Below are positions 54,251 through 64,000 of a stretch of DNA of 64,000 nt, one piece after another. A program made the position numbers and the translations under genes. Each line of letters starts with the position of its first letter. The first letter of the stretch is position 1. This DNA comes from Portulaca oleracea (lineage: Eukaryota; Streptophyta; Magnoliopsida; Caryophyllales; Portulacaceae), in assembly GCA_029582165.1 (NCBI GenBank), contig CM055881.1, forward strand, positions 15,895,594 through 15,959,593, written 5' to 3'. Under the pieces are notes generated by a model. That model searched no databases. It was given only the letters and a program-made list of their open reading frames with translations, and was not told where the DNA came from.

Positions 54251-54477
54251 AATAAAGCCCTCTCATTTGATAAAAGGAAAAAAGAGGAATCTCTAAACAT
54301 TTGTTCCTAAGTCCCACTAAACCACGCATTCAGACATGTTTTTTTTAAACAGCCCAGCAAGTGGACCACGACGGACGACCGTACTACTCTTGCTTATCGG
54401 AAACCAAAAAGCCCACTATCCTATGGAGCAATAATAATAAGTAAAAATCTAAAAACTTATAAGTTTCACATAATATA

Positions 54478-54733
54478 CCTCAGTCCCAAAATATTTATCT
54501 TTTTACCTAATTTTTTTGTCTCAAAATATTTGTCTCATTTACAATTTCAACAACTATAATTACTTTTCTACCTCTACTTAATAAATTCATTTTTTGCTTT
54601 TTACAATTCCAACAACTATAAACTTCAATTAAAGTAGAGGTATTTTGGAGAAATTACTAACTATTTACATCAATTCCCAATATGCATTGGCCTCTTCAAG
54701 TTAGATAAATAGACAAATAAAATAGGACCGAAG
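54478..54733. mobile_element. Stowaway-related MITE
   Basis: CCTCAGTCCCAAAATATTTA at the left and the complement CTTCGGTCCTATTTTATTTG at the right are imperfect inverted repeats, flanked by TA (54476-54477, 54734-54735). AAATATTTGTCTCATTTACA and similar subterminal words repeat. No gene. Confidence 0.6.
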
Positions 54734-54735
54734 TA

Positions 54736-55107
54736 GTACTACTATATTATAAAGTATTCAAGTACCCGATGGAATTGTCACGAATGGTTTGAAATGTGTA
54801 CACTGAAACAAGAGTCAGCAGGAAAAGTTCGAGGGTGGGTAGTACTTGCCGGGATTCTTTGTTACAACAACAATTGTTCAATCAGGGGGAACGCTAAATA
54901 GAGGAGGCACCACAACAAGGGAGAATAAAAATAAATATAAAAAGGGAAAATTCTGTGATTGTGAATGTGGTCAGAACTCCTGGCAATCTCACCTGGTCGA
55001 AAGGTTTATAGTTATACAGTGACTTGTGGGGCAACACACACCCTACTCAACCAAGCATTTACCGGTTTGCACCTCCTGTTTAGTTCCCTTTTACTGTTGA
55101 TTTCATA
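54736..55107 (-). other. 3' flank and probable 3' UTR of the tubby-like gene
   Basis: No other feature. The first 100-250 bp behind the stop codon (55107 downwards) presumably form the 3' UTR. No clear AATAAA signal stands out on the minus strand. Confidence 0.45.
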
Positions 55108-57763
55108 CTATTCACAAGCCAACTTAGTGTCAAAGCTGCTCAAGCAGATGGCGAAAGCCTGAAATGCAGACAGAGGGTACCGGTAATCCATGGTGAACAT
55201 GTCCTTGCCGACTTTTCCAAATTGTAAGATAATCTTATCGTGATCTGATGACGGGGGTGGCTGTGATGAGCCCGTTGCTTGACTGGGCCCACCAGTTGAT
55301 ACTTGGGGTTGGGTTGCAGCGATTAGCTGGAAGTTCTTGACTGAAGCCACAGTGACCCTACCCCGGAAATTCAGGCACCAGCACTGCAACTGCTCATGCC
55401 ATCTGGGGGACTTGTTTCTAAGAACCAAAGGCCTCTCTTTGCCCTCTAGATCTTCATCATCCCGGGGCCCAACAATGTCCGAGAACCGGGCACTGCTGAA
55501 CTCAGCCGAGTGGTCAATACTCGATTTGGATGGCATGCTACGAAACGACTCCTCAAGATATCGCGGGGCAAGCTCTGGTTGACCTGGAACACTGCCACCT
55601 GACTCAAGGGAGGAAGCTGGGATTGAATGCATTATGCAGTTCATTCTACGTGGACCCCTTGTTCCCAAAACATTCAGCTCGTATGTCACTTGGGCAATGT
55701 TGTAGCTGCCCGTCGGCCTAGGTGAGATTTTCTTTGAGTAGAACCTCTTGCTCGTACGACCAGGCTCGAATGACTGTGTGCCGTTGTATGGTGCCTGGGT
55801 GTCGTAGACAATAAATTTGGTGCCCAAGAAATTTGACCTAAAACATGGGTTGATTGTATGGATGGTATATATTATTAGATCACTTAAGACATCAAGGTAA
55901 TCCATTAACACGAATAAGCAAAGCTTAACTTTGCAGAGATCAGGAAAGAATTTATGCTATATTTGCTGTTAGGGAAAATTTCCTTGGCATTGTCAAGATA
56001 GGTGAGGAACAGATTATTATGGTTTAAACAGAGTGGGCAAAGTCAGCTAACAGCTACTCCGAAGAGACCCTTACCTTAATTTGCCAATATAAGTGCTGCT
56101 TGATCTTGATATATTATCTGCATCCATGCTAATGACATACTCTGTACAAGTGGTTCGCCTTGTTCGCTTAGCTGATAGAAGAAATTTTCCATTTTCAACA
56201 AGCAAAGCTGCAAGGGAAAGCGCAGTAGTAAATTAAGATGAATTAATAAGAATTACGCATTCAAGGGCTTTAACTTTCAGTAGAAGAAATGCATTAGTAA
56301 ATAGTAATTGCAAGACTCAAGAAAGAACGAAATGAAGTTAAGATTCAAGATAAAACCACCAGTATTCCCTCTTTTCAAGAAGAAAATAAAAAAGCTCTCA
56401 ATCATGGACCGAACAGAGCTTGACATAAGAGACTGTAAAATGTGGATGACAAAGGGAAATGAAGTTAAGATCCAAGATCAGCAAAATAATATTCAACAAG
56501 TAATTAGAGGCTAAGTGCCACTAAACAAATGATGGAGATAAGTACCATCCTATATTGAGAGTACAATAATATAATGTTACAATGCACAGCCATGCTATAC
56601 GCTTGTGGAGGTTGACCAAAACATTCAAAATGGTCTTACTCTCTTACAGTACAAGGTAAGACCAGGCTACAACCGTCCAGAACTGGTACCTACCAAGTGC
56701 TGGATTACTCCGATTTAGAAGAAGAATATACCATGGTTATGGTCCAAGATGAGGCATTAAGAATCCACACAGGATTAGGTCTCCAAGAGTCCATCACAGA
56801 TGCTTCATATAAAACCAAGAATCCACATAATAATATAGTTTTTCAGTTGTACTTATGACAGAATTAATTTCTGACAGCCATATACCATCATTTTACAGCA
56901 CAAAGGTTATCGTACGGAGCAATAATTTATTATAAAGACAAATAACCCAATGTTTTGAAATCATTGATTAGACAATGAGCAATACAACAATAGAAACAGC
57001 ACAAAACAAACTTGAGATGGCAGAAAATCTGTTCAAAGGAATTGGAAGCAACAGAACAAGTGACAGCACAAAAAACAAGGATGGCAACCAGCCAAACAAA
57101 AGGCAGAAAACCATCCAAAGAAAATAGCAAAAAATAGTGACCATGAGTATATTTATAGTCATATCATGTTCCTAAGCAACCGGCCCGGAAACTGGTAGAA
57201 CAACACTAGGAAAAGAATGCTAATAATGTTACCTGGGCTGAGACAAAGGAAAAGTTGATAGGTTAAGTTGGATTTATCCCTCTTAATGAAGCACTGAATC
57301 ATTCCATCGCGTGATCCAGGCTGCAGAGATACACAATGTCAGGAAGCCTTATGATTCAGAGATATAGAATTATTTGCAGGATATGAATGCATGGTTAGAT
57401 TAAACATGTAGGCACCTGCTTCAAGGAAACTGGGAAGGTAAGCTTTCCAGAAAGCTCGGGACACATGACGATTTCTTTACACATATCCCTCCATGACTTG
57501 CAGACAGCGGCACAAGCAACAACATGCTTTCTGGCCGGCCACGTACTTTCACTAGCCTCTAATCTCTTAATTACATCACGTAATAACTCGGGTGGAAGGC
57601 TAGCCCATTTGCTATTCTGGATCACAATGGGTGGGTCATCCAACTCGTGCACTGATCCTTGGGATTTCCCTCTAAGATGTCCCGGGAGCCTCACTTCGAA
57701 GCTCCGCCTTGACAAGCTCCCCAAACTATCCCTCACGTCACGCACTATACTCCGGAATGACAT
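55108..57763 (-). CDS. TLP: Tubby-like F-box protein, 432 aa
   Basis: Coding exons on the minus strand are 57763-57416, 57320-57233, 56207-56075 and 55837-55108, all with GT..AG borders, summing to 1299 nt. The ATG at 57763 is preceded by a non-coding exon part reaching a CAG acceptor at 57842. The N-terminus [20 protein letters not shown] is typical of plant tubby-like proteins. The F-box lies at about 52-100 ([20 protein letters not shown]). The tubby domain spans about 117-427 ([99 protein letters not shown]) and ends in [15 protein letters not shown], the usual C-terminus. Length fits the family (about 380-455 aa). The family binds membrane phosphoinositides through the tubby domain and SKP1 through the F-box, as part of SCF ubiquitin ligases. 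The gene looks intact. Confidence 0.95.
56208..57232 (-). other. Intron 3 of the tubby-like gene
   Basis: About 1 kb between coding exons 2 and 3, AT-rich, without an inserted element that I can recognise. Short frames in it are noise. Confidence 0.7.
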
Positions 57764-58830
57764 GTGCTCTATTTTCAAACCCTTGTACTTTCTTCTCTGT
57801 TCTTCACCACCACAGATCAGCACTAGCTCATCATAACACACCTGAAATAAACACACCAAATATTCAAAGCTTAGGAAACAGGACAGGTACCAACAACCAG
57901 GCAAGCAACAAAAGTAGATTCTGCAGAAATAGAAAACAATCCACTAGACTAAACCCAAATGCAATATTTCCGCTTTTATATTGGAGATAATCATTCAACC
58001 CAAAAGTTTGCAAACCGCTGATTAAAAGGGCGAAATTTTCAGTGTTCAAGCAAAAACCTCGCCATAAAATATCGCTGGTCAACAATTCCTCAATAAAATC
58101 AAATACAAATTTTGGCAGCAAAGAGATAAGAAAACCCAGCTAAATTAAGAGGGTTTAGCACCAATTCTCCAGCAAAAGTAGCACTTAGATACAAACCCAG
58201 AAATTCATAGGCTGTCCAACAGCGGACGGAGCTATTACAGCATGATAAGGAACGCAATAACAAACATAAATATAAAAAAAAAAAAAAAAAAAAAAACCTT
58301 CAGTGCTTCAAAAGTCAAATATTCGATCAATCAACGCGAGAGAGAGAGAGAGATAGAGATTAACCAGAGGATGAGCACCTGGTATAGAGTTTCGTCTGTT
58401 TCTAAGAAATTTCTCAGAACCGCCCTCAAGATTCAAACTTTACGCTGGATACCTGCCAAGTTTCAAGAAAACACAAAATCAAAAACCACCCTGAAGACAA
58501 ATTAGGAAGTCGGTTCCAGAAAATGAGAAATGTTCTTCTTGTTGAGAACAAATATCTGGATGAACAGGGAAATAAATCATCTCTAAAATCCAAAAAGTAG
58601 GAAACTTACAAGAGGAGTGAGGGATAGGGAGAGAAGGATCGAGAGAGACCCAAGAAGGTAGGAGAGGTAAGCGGAGAGAAGAAGCAAGAGGATTAAACTG
58701 AAAACGGAAGCATTTAAGTAGAAATTAATTCAGACCCAGATAAGAAAATGACTGTCAAAACACAAAAATCAAATCTAACAGATCAAAAAATAATTGAAGT
58801 TTTCCCAAATAGTAGCAGATTAAAGCTCAC
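57764..58830 (-). other. 5' UTR part and leader intron of the tubby-like gene
   Basis: 57764-57841 is 5' UTR in the exon that carries the ATG. 57842-58830 is the leader intron, with donor GTGAGC at 58830 and acceptor TTTCAG at 57842. The intron holds a poly-A run (about 58268-58295) and a GA microsatellite (58339-58353). Leader introns are common in plant tubby-like genes. Confidence 0.6.
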
Positions 58831-58995
58831 CTCTGTGAAATTTTGTTCTGGTTCTTGTAGATTTGAGATCTTTGGGCTGGCCTTCACCACACGGTTTTAG
58901 CCTCTGACCTTTCCCCACACACATCCCTCTCTTCTCCCTCTCTGTCCACCAGGCACCCAAAGGAGGACCAACACACGTTCTCTCTCTCTCTCTCT
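58831..58995 (-). other. Non-coding first exon of the tubby-like gene
   Basis: The minus strand shows (GA)n followed by a purine-rich leader ending ..AATTTCACAGAG|GTGAGC at 58831. Start is placed near 58995 by the (CT)n tract (58979-58996 plus strand) and the TATA box just beyond. Exon extent is inferred. Confidence 0.55.
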
Positions 58996-59017
58996 AGAAA
59001 ATCCAACTCACGGGCAC

Positions 59018-59025
59018 ATTATAAA
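59018..59025 (-). promoter_or_regulatory. TATA box of the tubby-like gene
   Basis: The minus strand reads TTTATAAT about 25-30 bp upstream of the GA-rich leader. Position and sequence suit a plant core promoter; no other TATA-like string is as well placed. Confidence 0.5.
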
Positions 59026-59364
59026 CAGGTGGAGTGGAACAATATGATGATTTTTTAAAACGTTAACCATGGATGATGTTGAAATGTTAATTTTTTTTTT
59101 AAGATATTATTGTAATAGATAATGGTTTAACATTCATAATGTTAATGACAAAAGCATAGTACTGACTACTGAGTAGCAATAAAATAAATACCCACTCCCC
59201 TATCTTTATCCATCTATCAACCTAAAGGCTGAAAAAAGGCTCCTTTCTTGCTTTCCAGCCTACTTGATAGTTGACTTTTATGTTATATTGTCCTTCTAAC
59301 TTCTCGTTCGTGCTCAAAGCTTAGCTTGCGTTGTGTAGTCGATCGTCGCATTTTCCTTGAATTC

Positions 59365-59755
59365 GGAGAAAAATTTTAGGTTATTGGAATTAAATAATTT
59401 AATCTTTGGAGTAATTTGGATACAATGGATTGGTCTTAGGAATTTGGATTCGACAAATTATGCTTAACATCTTATTAGATTGAGTGTACTTTCACCGGTT
59501 TCAACTTGTCTGAAAAGTTACTTGACAAAGGTGATTGTTAATGTAAATTATTTAAAAGGTAGAAAGTAAAGAAAAAGCACATTGATCACCACTGTAAGCT
59601 ACTTTTCTGACGAGTTGAAATCCGTGAAAGTTAATTCAATCTAATAAGATGTTAAGTATAGTTTGTCAAGTCTAAATTTCATATGTTAGTTCGTCGTATC
59701 CAAATTACCCCAAAGGTCAGATTATTTAATTCCAATTTCCTAACCTTTTTGCAAA
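59365..59755. repeat. Foldback (long inverted repeat) element
   Basis: Arms of about 165 bp (59370-59535 and 59585-59750) are imperfect reverse complements. They share GGAATTAAATAAT, GTAATTTGGATAC and CTTAACATCTTATTAGATTGA, with a loop of about 45 bp. The transcript or single strand would form a long hairpin. No target duplication was identified, and no gene. It sits 350 bp upstream of the tubby-like promoter. Confidence 0.7.
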
Positions 59756-60054
59756 TATGTTAAGGATTTATTCTTTATTCTTTAATTTGTCACCCTTAAT
59801 CTAACTTCACTTTGTGTTACCTTGTCATGCAAAAGAACAACATTTGTTTTTAGATAATTTATAGTTAAAAGTTTTTATTTAACTCACATAATTTATTTAA
59901 AAATAAAAAAGAAATAAATAATGTGACATTTACCTAGAATGTCTAAACAAAAATGTCGCTAAATTTTCTAGAATAGCAAAAAATGTCACTGATTTTAATA
60001 AACTGTCATTATTACAACTCAGCAAAATAGTAAAAAATGCAAGTAAAACCTGCT
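59756..60054. other. AT-rich spacer, nothing recognised
   Basis: Plain sequence between the foldback repeat and the (TA)n tract. AAATGTCGCTAAATTT-type words recur loosely near 59950. Confidence 0.4.
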
Positions 60055-60074
60055 ATATATATATATATATATAT
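60055..60074. repeat. (TA)n microsatellite, left of MITE
   Basis: About ten TA units directly against the MITE end at 60075. Confidence 0.9.
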
Positions 60075-60423
60075 CAAAAAATTACCTAGGGGTACCCTAA
60101 TTTTTGGTGAAATGTTTTTCTGGTACCCCAACTTTTAAAAACTAATTTTGGGGTACCCTAACTTTTAGAATTAGAAATGATTAGGTGAAATTTCGGCCAA
60201 TTATTTGAATTCAACGGTGAGTTTTAAGCGGGGAATTGATTAAGTGTTTTTGTAGATGAAAATGCTCTTTGTTTTCATGGACGGAAATGATTTGAATCAA
60301 TCGAAGTTTCGTCGGAAATTCACCTAGTAATTTCTAATCCTAAAAGTTAGGGTACCCCAAAATTAGTTTTGAAAAATTAGGATACCAAAAAATTGTTTCT
60401 TCAAAAGTTAGGGTACCTCTAAG

Positions 60424-60430
<7 letters not shown>
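60075..60430. mobile_element. Palindromic MITE inside a (TA)n tract
   Basis: The left end AAAAAATTACCTAGGGGTAC and the right end (complement) AAAATTACTTAGAGGTACCC begin arms of about 130 bp. These share GGTACCCTAACTTTT, AAAACTAATTTTGGGGTACC and AGAAATGATTAGGTGAA-type words. TA repeats lie on both sides, as if inserted in a (TA)n microsatellite. No coding sequence. Confidence 0.75.

Positions 60431-60475
<45 letters not shown>
60431..60475. repeat. (TA)n microsatellite, right of MITE
   Basis: About 22 uninterrupted AT units from the MITE end to ATTCC. Confidence 0.9.
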
Positions 60476-60476
<1 letters not shown>

Positions 60477-60635
60477 CAAAAATGCAACGAAACTTTTATT
60501 ACCAACAACTCACAACGAGCCAAAAACAATTACATCTAGCTATATTGTCGTGTGTATCTAATTTCTGTACACTATATTTGCTATTTTATCAAAAAAATTT
60601 GATATTTTGGCTACCGCAAGACTTCTCCATCGGAC

Positions 60636-60989
60636 TTAATGAATTATTATGTTGGTCATTGCCTTAGAATCTGGTTCGGCCTGGTTATGCACATGTCTGT
60701 TTCGCTCCCACCATATGTTGTAAATGTATGTTGTAAAGGTTGCTAGCAGAACCTGTTTAAATGGTCGGGGCTTGTGATTGTTGAGTAGTTTATTGCACCC
60801 ATCATGCAGATTTTCGCCTTCCAGCTTGGTACCGATCCAATCCTCCAATCCTTCTCTAACATGGCCAGCAAATGGACAGGCCCAAAAAATGTGAGATGTT
60901 GATTCACGTACTGCTCTGTAGAACCAGCATCTGGTATCCTGCTGTGGAGTCCACCATCGCATCCTCTCCTTGGTAGGAAGACGATCCAA
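60636..60989 (-). pseudogene. LINE 2 zf-RVT domain
   Basis: It starts MDRLPTKERMRWW, with a C..(C) box DTRCWFYRAVRESTSHIFWA and then C in WACPFA, and ends in YNIWWERNRHVHN. This is the zf-RVT pattern (L.T...L......C..C....E...H.F..C) with one Cys missing. No RNase H domain follows. Confidence 0.75.
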
Positions 60990-61207
60990 GATGCCTAGCC
61001 AAGATATGAATCTGTGTCTTGGAATGTACCCCTAGACCAGATTGATCTAGCCCAAGGCTTCTTCTCCCCCAAATTCAGTGGTATCCTTGTTTAATGGTGT
61101 ATTTGTCGTCGCCCCCCTCCCCCCAATCGCCATCGCTGGTTTGGCGTGCACCCCCATTTAAAAAGTTTTTTGATTTGGTTGAGCTTTTTCATATACCAGC
61201 AACTATC

Positions 61208-62508
61208 TTACTTTAGTGCATAATCCCACCAGTTGGTATTTTGTAAGTATCTAGTGTGAATCCACTTGACCCACAGTACATCCTTTTTCATTGCCACGTC
61301 CCAGCACAGCTTTGCTAAACATGCTTTATTCCAACTGTGTATGTCTCTAATGTCGAGGCCACCGTGACTTTTGGGGAGATAGGCATCCCTCCAGCCTACC
61401 ATATGTATTTTACGGTAATTGTTGTCTCCGCTCCAAAGGAAATTTCGACAAATAGTTACAACCTTGTCAAGCACAACCTACGGGAGCGGGAAAATGTTTG
61501 CCTAGATGCTCGTTATTCCATTAAGGACCGAGTTTATTAGAGTAACTCTCCCTGCGCAACTCATTGTCCTGAATGCCCATTGCGTGATTTTAGTAGTGAT
61601 CTTCTGCACCAATGTGTTACAATCTGCTTTGGAGAGTCGGTTTGGTGTGATCGGTACTCCTAGGTACTTAATAGGGAAACTTCCTTCAGCAAAGCCCATG
61701 TAGGCTATTATATCTTGAGCCATTTGAGCCTTGAGGCCTCCAATAATGATTTGCGATTTTTGAGGGTTTGCAATTAAACCAATGGTTTCGCTGTAAGTGT
61801 TTTAGGTCGTCAAGAAGACATTGTATTGACTCCTTTTTTGCCGCACAGAGAAGGATCAGGTCATCCGGGAACATCAAGCTCGTAATCTGGTGTTTCCCGC
61901 AATGTGGATGATGTTTAAATGCGTATTGGTTGTGTATTGTCTGAGTGACCTTGTGAGGTACTCCATGGAGAGCACGAATAATAGTGGTGATAATGGATCC
62001 CCCCTGGCGCAACCCTCTTTTCCCTTCCATGTGTTTCACCATTCAAGCTTATGGAGAAGGACGGGGTTTGGATACATGTTGTGACCCATCCTCTGTAGCA
62101 TAAGGGGAATTTGAGGGCAATAAGAAGCTCCTCCATGAATTCCCAGTGAACAGAGTCGAAAGCTTTGCGAAGATTGATTTTTATCATGCATATGTGAGAG
62201 ACATGTTTGCGCGAGTAGCCTCTAGCTAGTTCTTGGCATAGAAGGACATTGTGTAGTAGTAGCCGACCATTCACAAATGCTCGTTGATTTAAATCAACCA
62301 AAGTAGGCAGCACCATACTCAACCTAGATGCCAATAACTTCGAGATGCATTTGTATATTACATTACAACAAGAAATGGGTCTAAAATAATTTGTTGTGCT
62401 TGGATTATTTACATTGGGAAGTTGAATCAGATTCGTCGCATTGAACGCCTTGAGCATCTTCCCCGTGGCAAAGAATTCTTGTATTGCGTCAATCACCATC
62501 TTCCGCAC
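61208..62508 (-). pseudogene. LINE 2 reverse transcriptase domain
   Basis: Frames 62508-61915, 62042-61686, 61723-61502 and 61474-61208 together cover NYFRPISCCNVIYKCISKLL, NQRAFVNGRLL, MIKINLRKAFDSVHWEF, GLRQGG, the box FPDDLILL (Ala of FADD replaced by Pro), FPIKYLGVPIT and FLWSGDNNYRKIHMVGW. KINLRKAFD stands where K.D..KA(Y/F)D is expected, so the first catalytic Asp is Asn. The enzyme is inactive as read. Confidence 0.8.
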
Positions 62509-62774
62509 CTTAGCCCAGTTTTGTTTGAAGAACCCACTGGTATACCCGTCTAGGTCAGGTGATTTGCAGTTGGGGATGGAGAAAATTGCTTCTTTTATTT
62601 CCTTTTGCGTGAAACCTTTCCCAGTTGAAGTTGTTGCTCAATGGACAGGTGTGGGCCTTGCTGAGTTATACTGTGATCCAAATGCTATCGGTTATTTGCT
62701 CTTGTTCCAAGCAACAACTTGTAGTAACCCAACAGAATGTTTGCAACCTCCTAATATCCTTCTTTGACATTCCC

Positions 62775-63927
62775 TTAAGAGTCTTTCAGGCGGAACACAT
62801 AAAGCTGCTGCCTTTTCTGTCGCATTTTGGCCATGAAGAAAGAGTTGCATTCATCTCTGAATTGTGTCCAGTCTATCTTTGATTGTTGGATTTTCATTTG
62901 CGTTGCTAAGTGAAGTATTTTTTTATAATTTTCCCGAGCTAAGTGTTCTGCTTCTTGAATGTCATTGTTCATCGGATTCTCATGGAGTTCTGTTTGAGCC
63001 CGCTCTAACTGATGCCTCGCCCTATGCACTTGACCATGTATATCATGAAATCTCTCTTTATGGAGGGTCTTGAGAGGACTTTTAAGCCTTTTAAGATATT
63101 GCTGAAGTTGTTGCATTTTATTCCCAGAGTAATTAGCACCCATCGTTGTTTCTATTATCTCTTGATACCAGCTATCATTAGCCCACATATCGCAGTATCT
63201 AAAAGGCACACGAGGCTTCTGAAAACCTGGGAAAGAGATCAAGATTGGGCTGTGATCAGATAAACTAGCCGGTTTGTTGTCAATTCTAAAGAGATCCCAG
63301 CATGTGTACCACTCTAGATTGACAAATACTCGATCCAAACTTGACCATATGGTGTTGTTCGTCCATGTGTAGAAAGCTCCATTGAAGGGGGGTTCTTGGA
63401 GACATGATTGTTCAATCCAGGAGCGAAAATCTTTAGTTTCGAAATTTTCCACAGGATCCCCTCCTAACCTGTCTTCTGGCCCCGTAATTGCATTGAAGTC
63501 AGCTATTACCAAGCAATTGTCTTCTATATTATCAGCAATATGTCCCAGTTGTTCCCAGAGCTTCTTTTGCTAGGCATTTGTGTTATGTGCGAACACAAAA
63601 GTGGCGTAAAACTTTTTCATGGTCCCCTAGTGAGTAACGAAACAATGTAGGAATTGTTCATGAGAATGAACAATTTGAACATCATATACTCTGGGAGACC
63701 ACGCAACCAAAATGCGTGCTCTGTTACTGTCAGATAGGACAGTGTGGTATTTCCAGTTTTTTAATATACTACCAGCTATTGCATTCACCTTCCTTTCATG
63801 AATCTTAGTTTCCAGCAAAATAACTAGACCAATTTTATTGGTCTGCAAAAAGCAAGCAACATCAGCTTGCTTTTTGGGGTAGTTTAAGCCCCTGACATTC
63901 CAGCTTATGATGTTATTCATGAGGTGA
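62775..63927 (-). pseudogene. LINE 2 endonuclease domain
   Basis: It starts MNNIISWNVRGLNYPKKQAD (63927), then LLETKIHE, a break with stops near 63627-63512, VIADFNAITGPEDRLGG, FYTWTN, SSLDRVFVN and LSDHSPILI. These are the successive catalytic boxes of the APE-type endonuclease. A connector helix follows to 62775. Confidence 0.8.
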
Positions 63928-64000
63928 AGAGGGATGCAATGGTATTTCCTTTTTATCACCTACCTCATTGCTTAACACCCAAAAAGAATTACTTGCATTA

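Larger units (their letters stand above)
49101..54252 (-). mobile_element. L1-type LINE retrotransposon, near full length
   Basis: The 16-bp direct repeat TAAAGCCCTCTCATTT flanks the element (49085-49100 and 54253-54268). At its 3' end (left) the plus strand shows a T-rich tract, the poly-A tail on the minus strand. Minus-strand order is ORF1 (DUF4283 plus zinc knuckle), ORF2 endonuclease, reverse transcriptase, zf-RVT and RNase H. The 5' end lies inside ORF1 without an ATG, so it is slightly 5'-truncated, as usual for target-primed insertion. Few lesions and an intact duplication mark it as young. Confidence 0.92.
60480..64000 (-). mobile_element. Second L1-type LINE, decayed, 5' part beyond window
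   Basis: Minus-strand ORF2 pieces lie in order: endonuclease (63927-62775), reverse transcriptase (62508-61208) and zf-RVT (60989-60636), with many stops and shifts. No clear poly-A tail precedes the (TA)n at 60475, so the 3' border is uncertain. ORF1 would lie beyond 64000. It is older than the LINE at 49101 and from another lineage, judged by low motif similarity. Confidence 0.85.

Noticed and set aside
60060..60475. (TA)n tract as the poly-A tail relic of the second LINE
   Set aside because: The tract continues on both sides of the palindromic MITE and contains no A-only run, so it is better explained as a microsatellite.

Overview
This is nuclear DNA from a flowering plant, most likely a eudicot; I cannot fix the species. 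The evidence is one host gene with plant-type introns (a tubby-like F-box protein), plant transposon classes (Athila and TAT/Ogre-type Ty3 elements, copia, L1-type LINEs with a zf-RVT domain, Mutator, hAT, Tourist and Stowaway MITEs), and very AT-rich spacers. I found no rRNA, tRNA gene or CRISPR array. About 90 percent of the window is transposon-derived.

Layout. 1-604: 3' LTR end, primer-binding site (PBS) and gag start of one Athila-like element. 602-17869: a rearranged cluster of a second, pol-less Athila-like family. Copy A is on the minus strand (602-9448). It is joined head to head to copy B (plus, 9449-12401), followed by an LTR (12402-13951) and copy C (plus, 13952-17236), whose end is inverted (17237-17869). 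17870-18885: TAT/Ogre-type fragment (minus). 18890-about 21660: 5' part of a copia element (minus). 21660-24168: AT-rich spacer with MITEs and a low-complexity AT element. 24169-27926: solo LTR with target duplication. 27991-28909: two Tourist-like MITEs. 29000-29935: decayed TAT gag. 30421-32479: start of a second large LTR. 32480-40210: a 3.8 kb segment in tandem duplicate. 40621-42020: non-autonomous hAT element.

42731-48850 is a Stowaway-like MITE split by a complete 5.9 kb Mutator-like element (42817-48721). That element has 136-bp terminal inverted repeats, a 9-bp target duplication, a nearly intact transposase gene, and, antisense to the transposase, captured pieces of the host magnesium-chelatase subunit gene CHLD. 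I consider this the most interesting object in the window.

49101-54252 is a young L1-type LINE with a 16-bp target duplication. 55108-about 58995 is the host tubby-like F-box gene (minus): four coding exons (432 aa) plus a non-coding first exon. 59365-59755 is a foldback repeat, 60075-60430 a palindromic MITE inside a (TA)n microsatellite, and 60480-64000 a decayed second LINE that runs out of the window.

Only the tubby-like gene looks like a functional host gene. The Mutator transposase is the best candidate for a still-active mobile gene. Exon boundaries, element ends and target duplications were read by eye; family names come from motif recognition without database searches.
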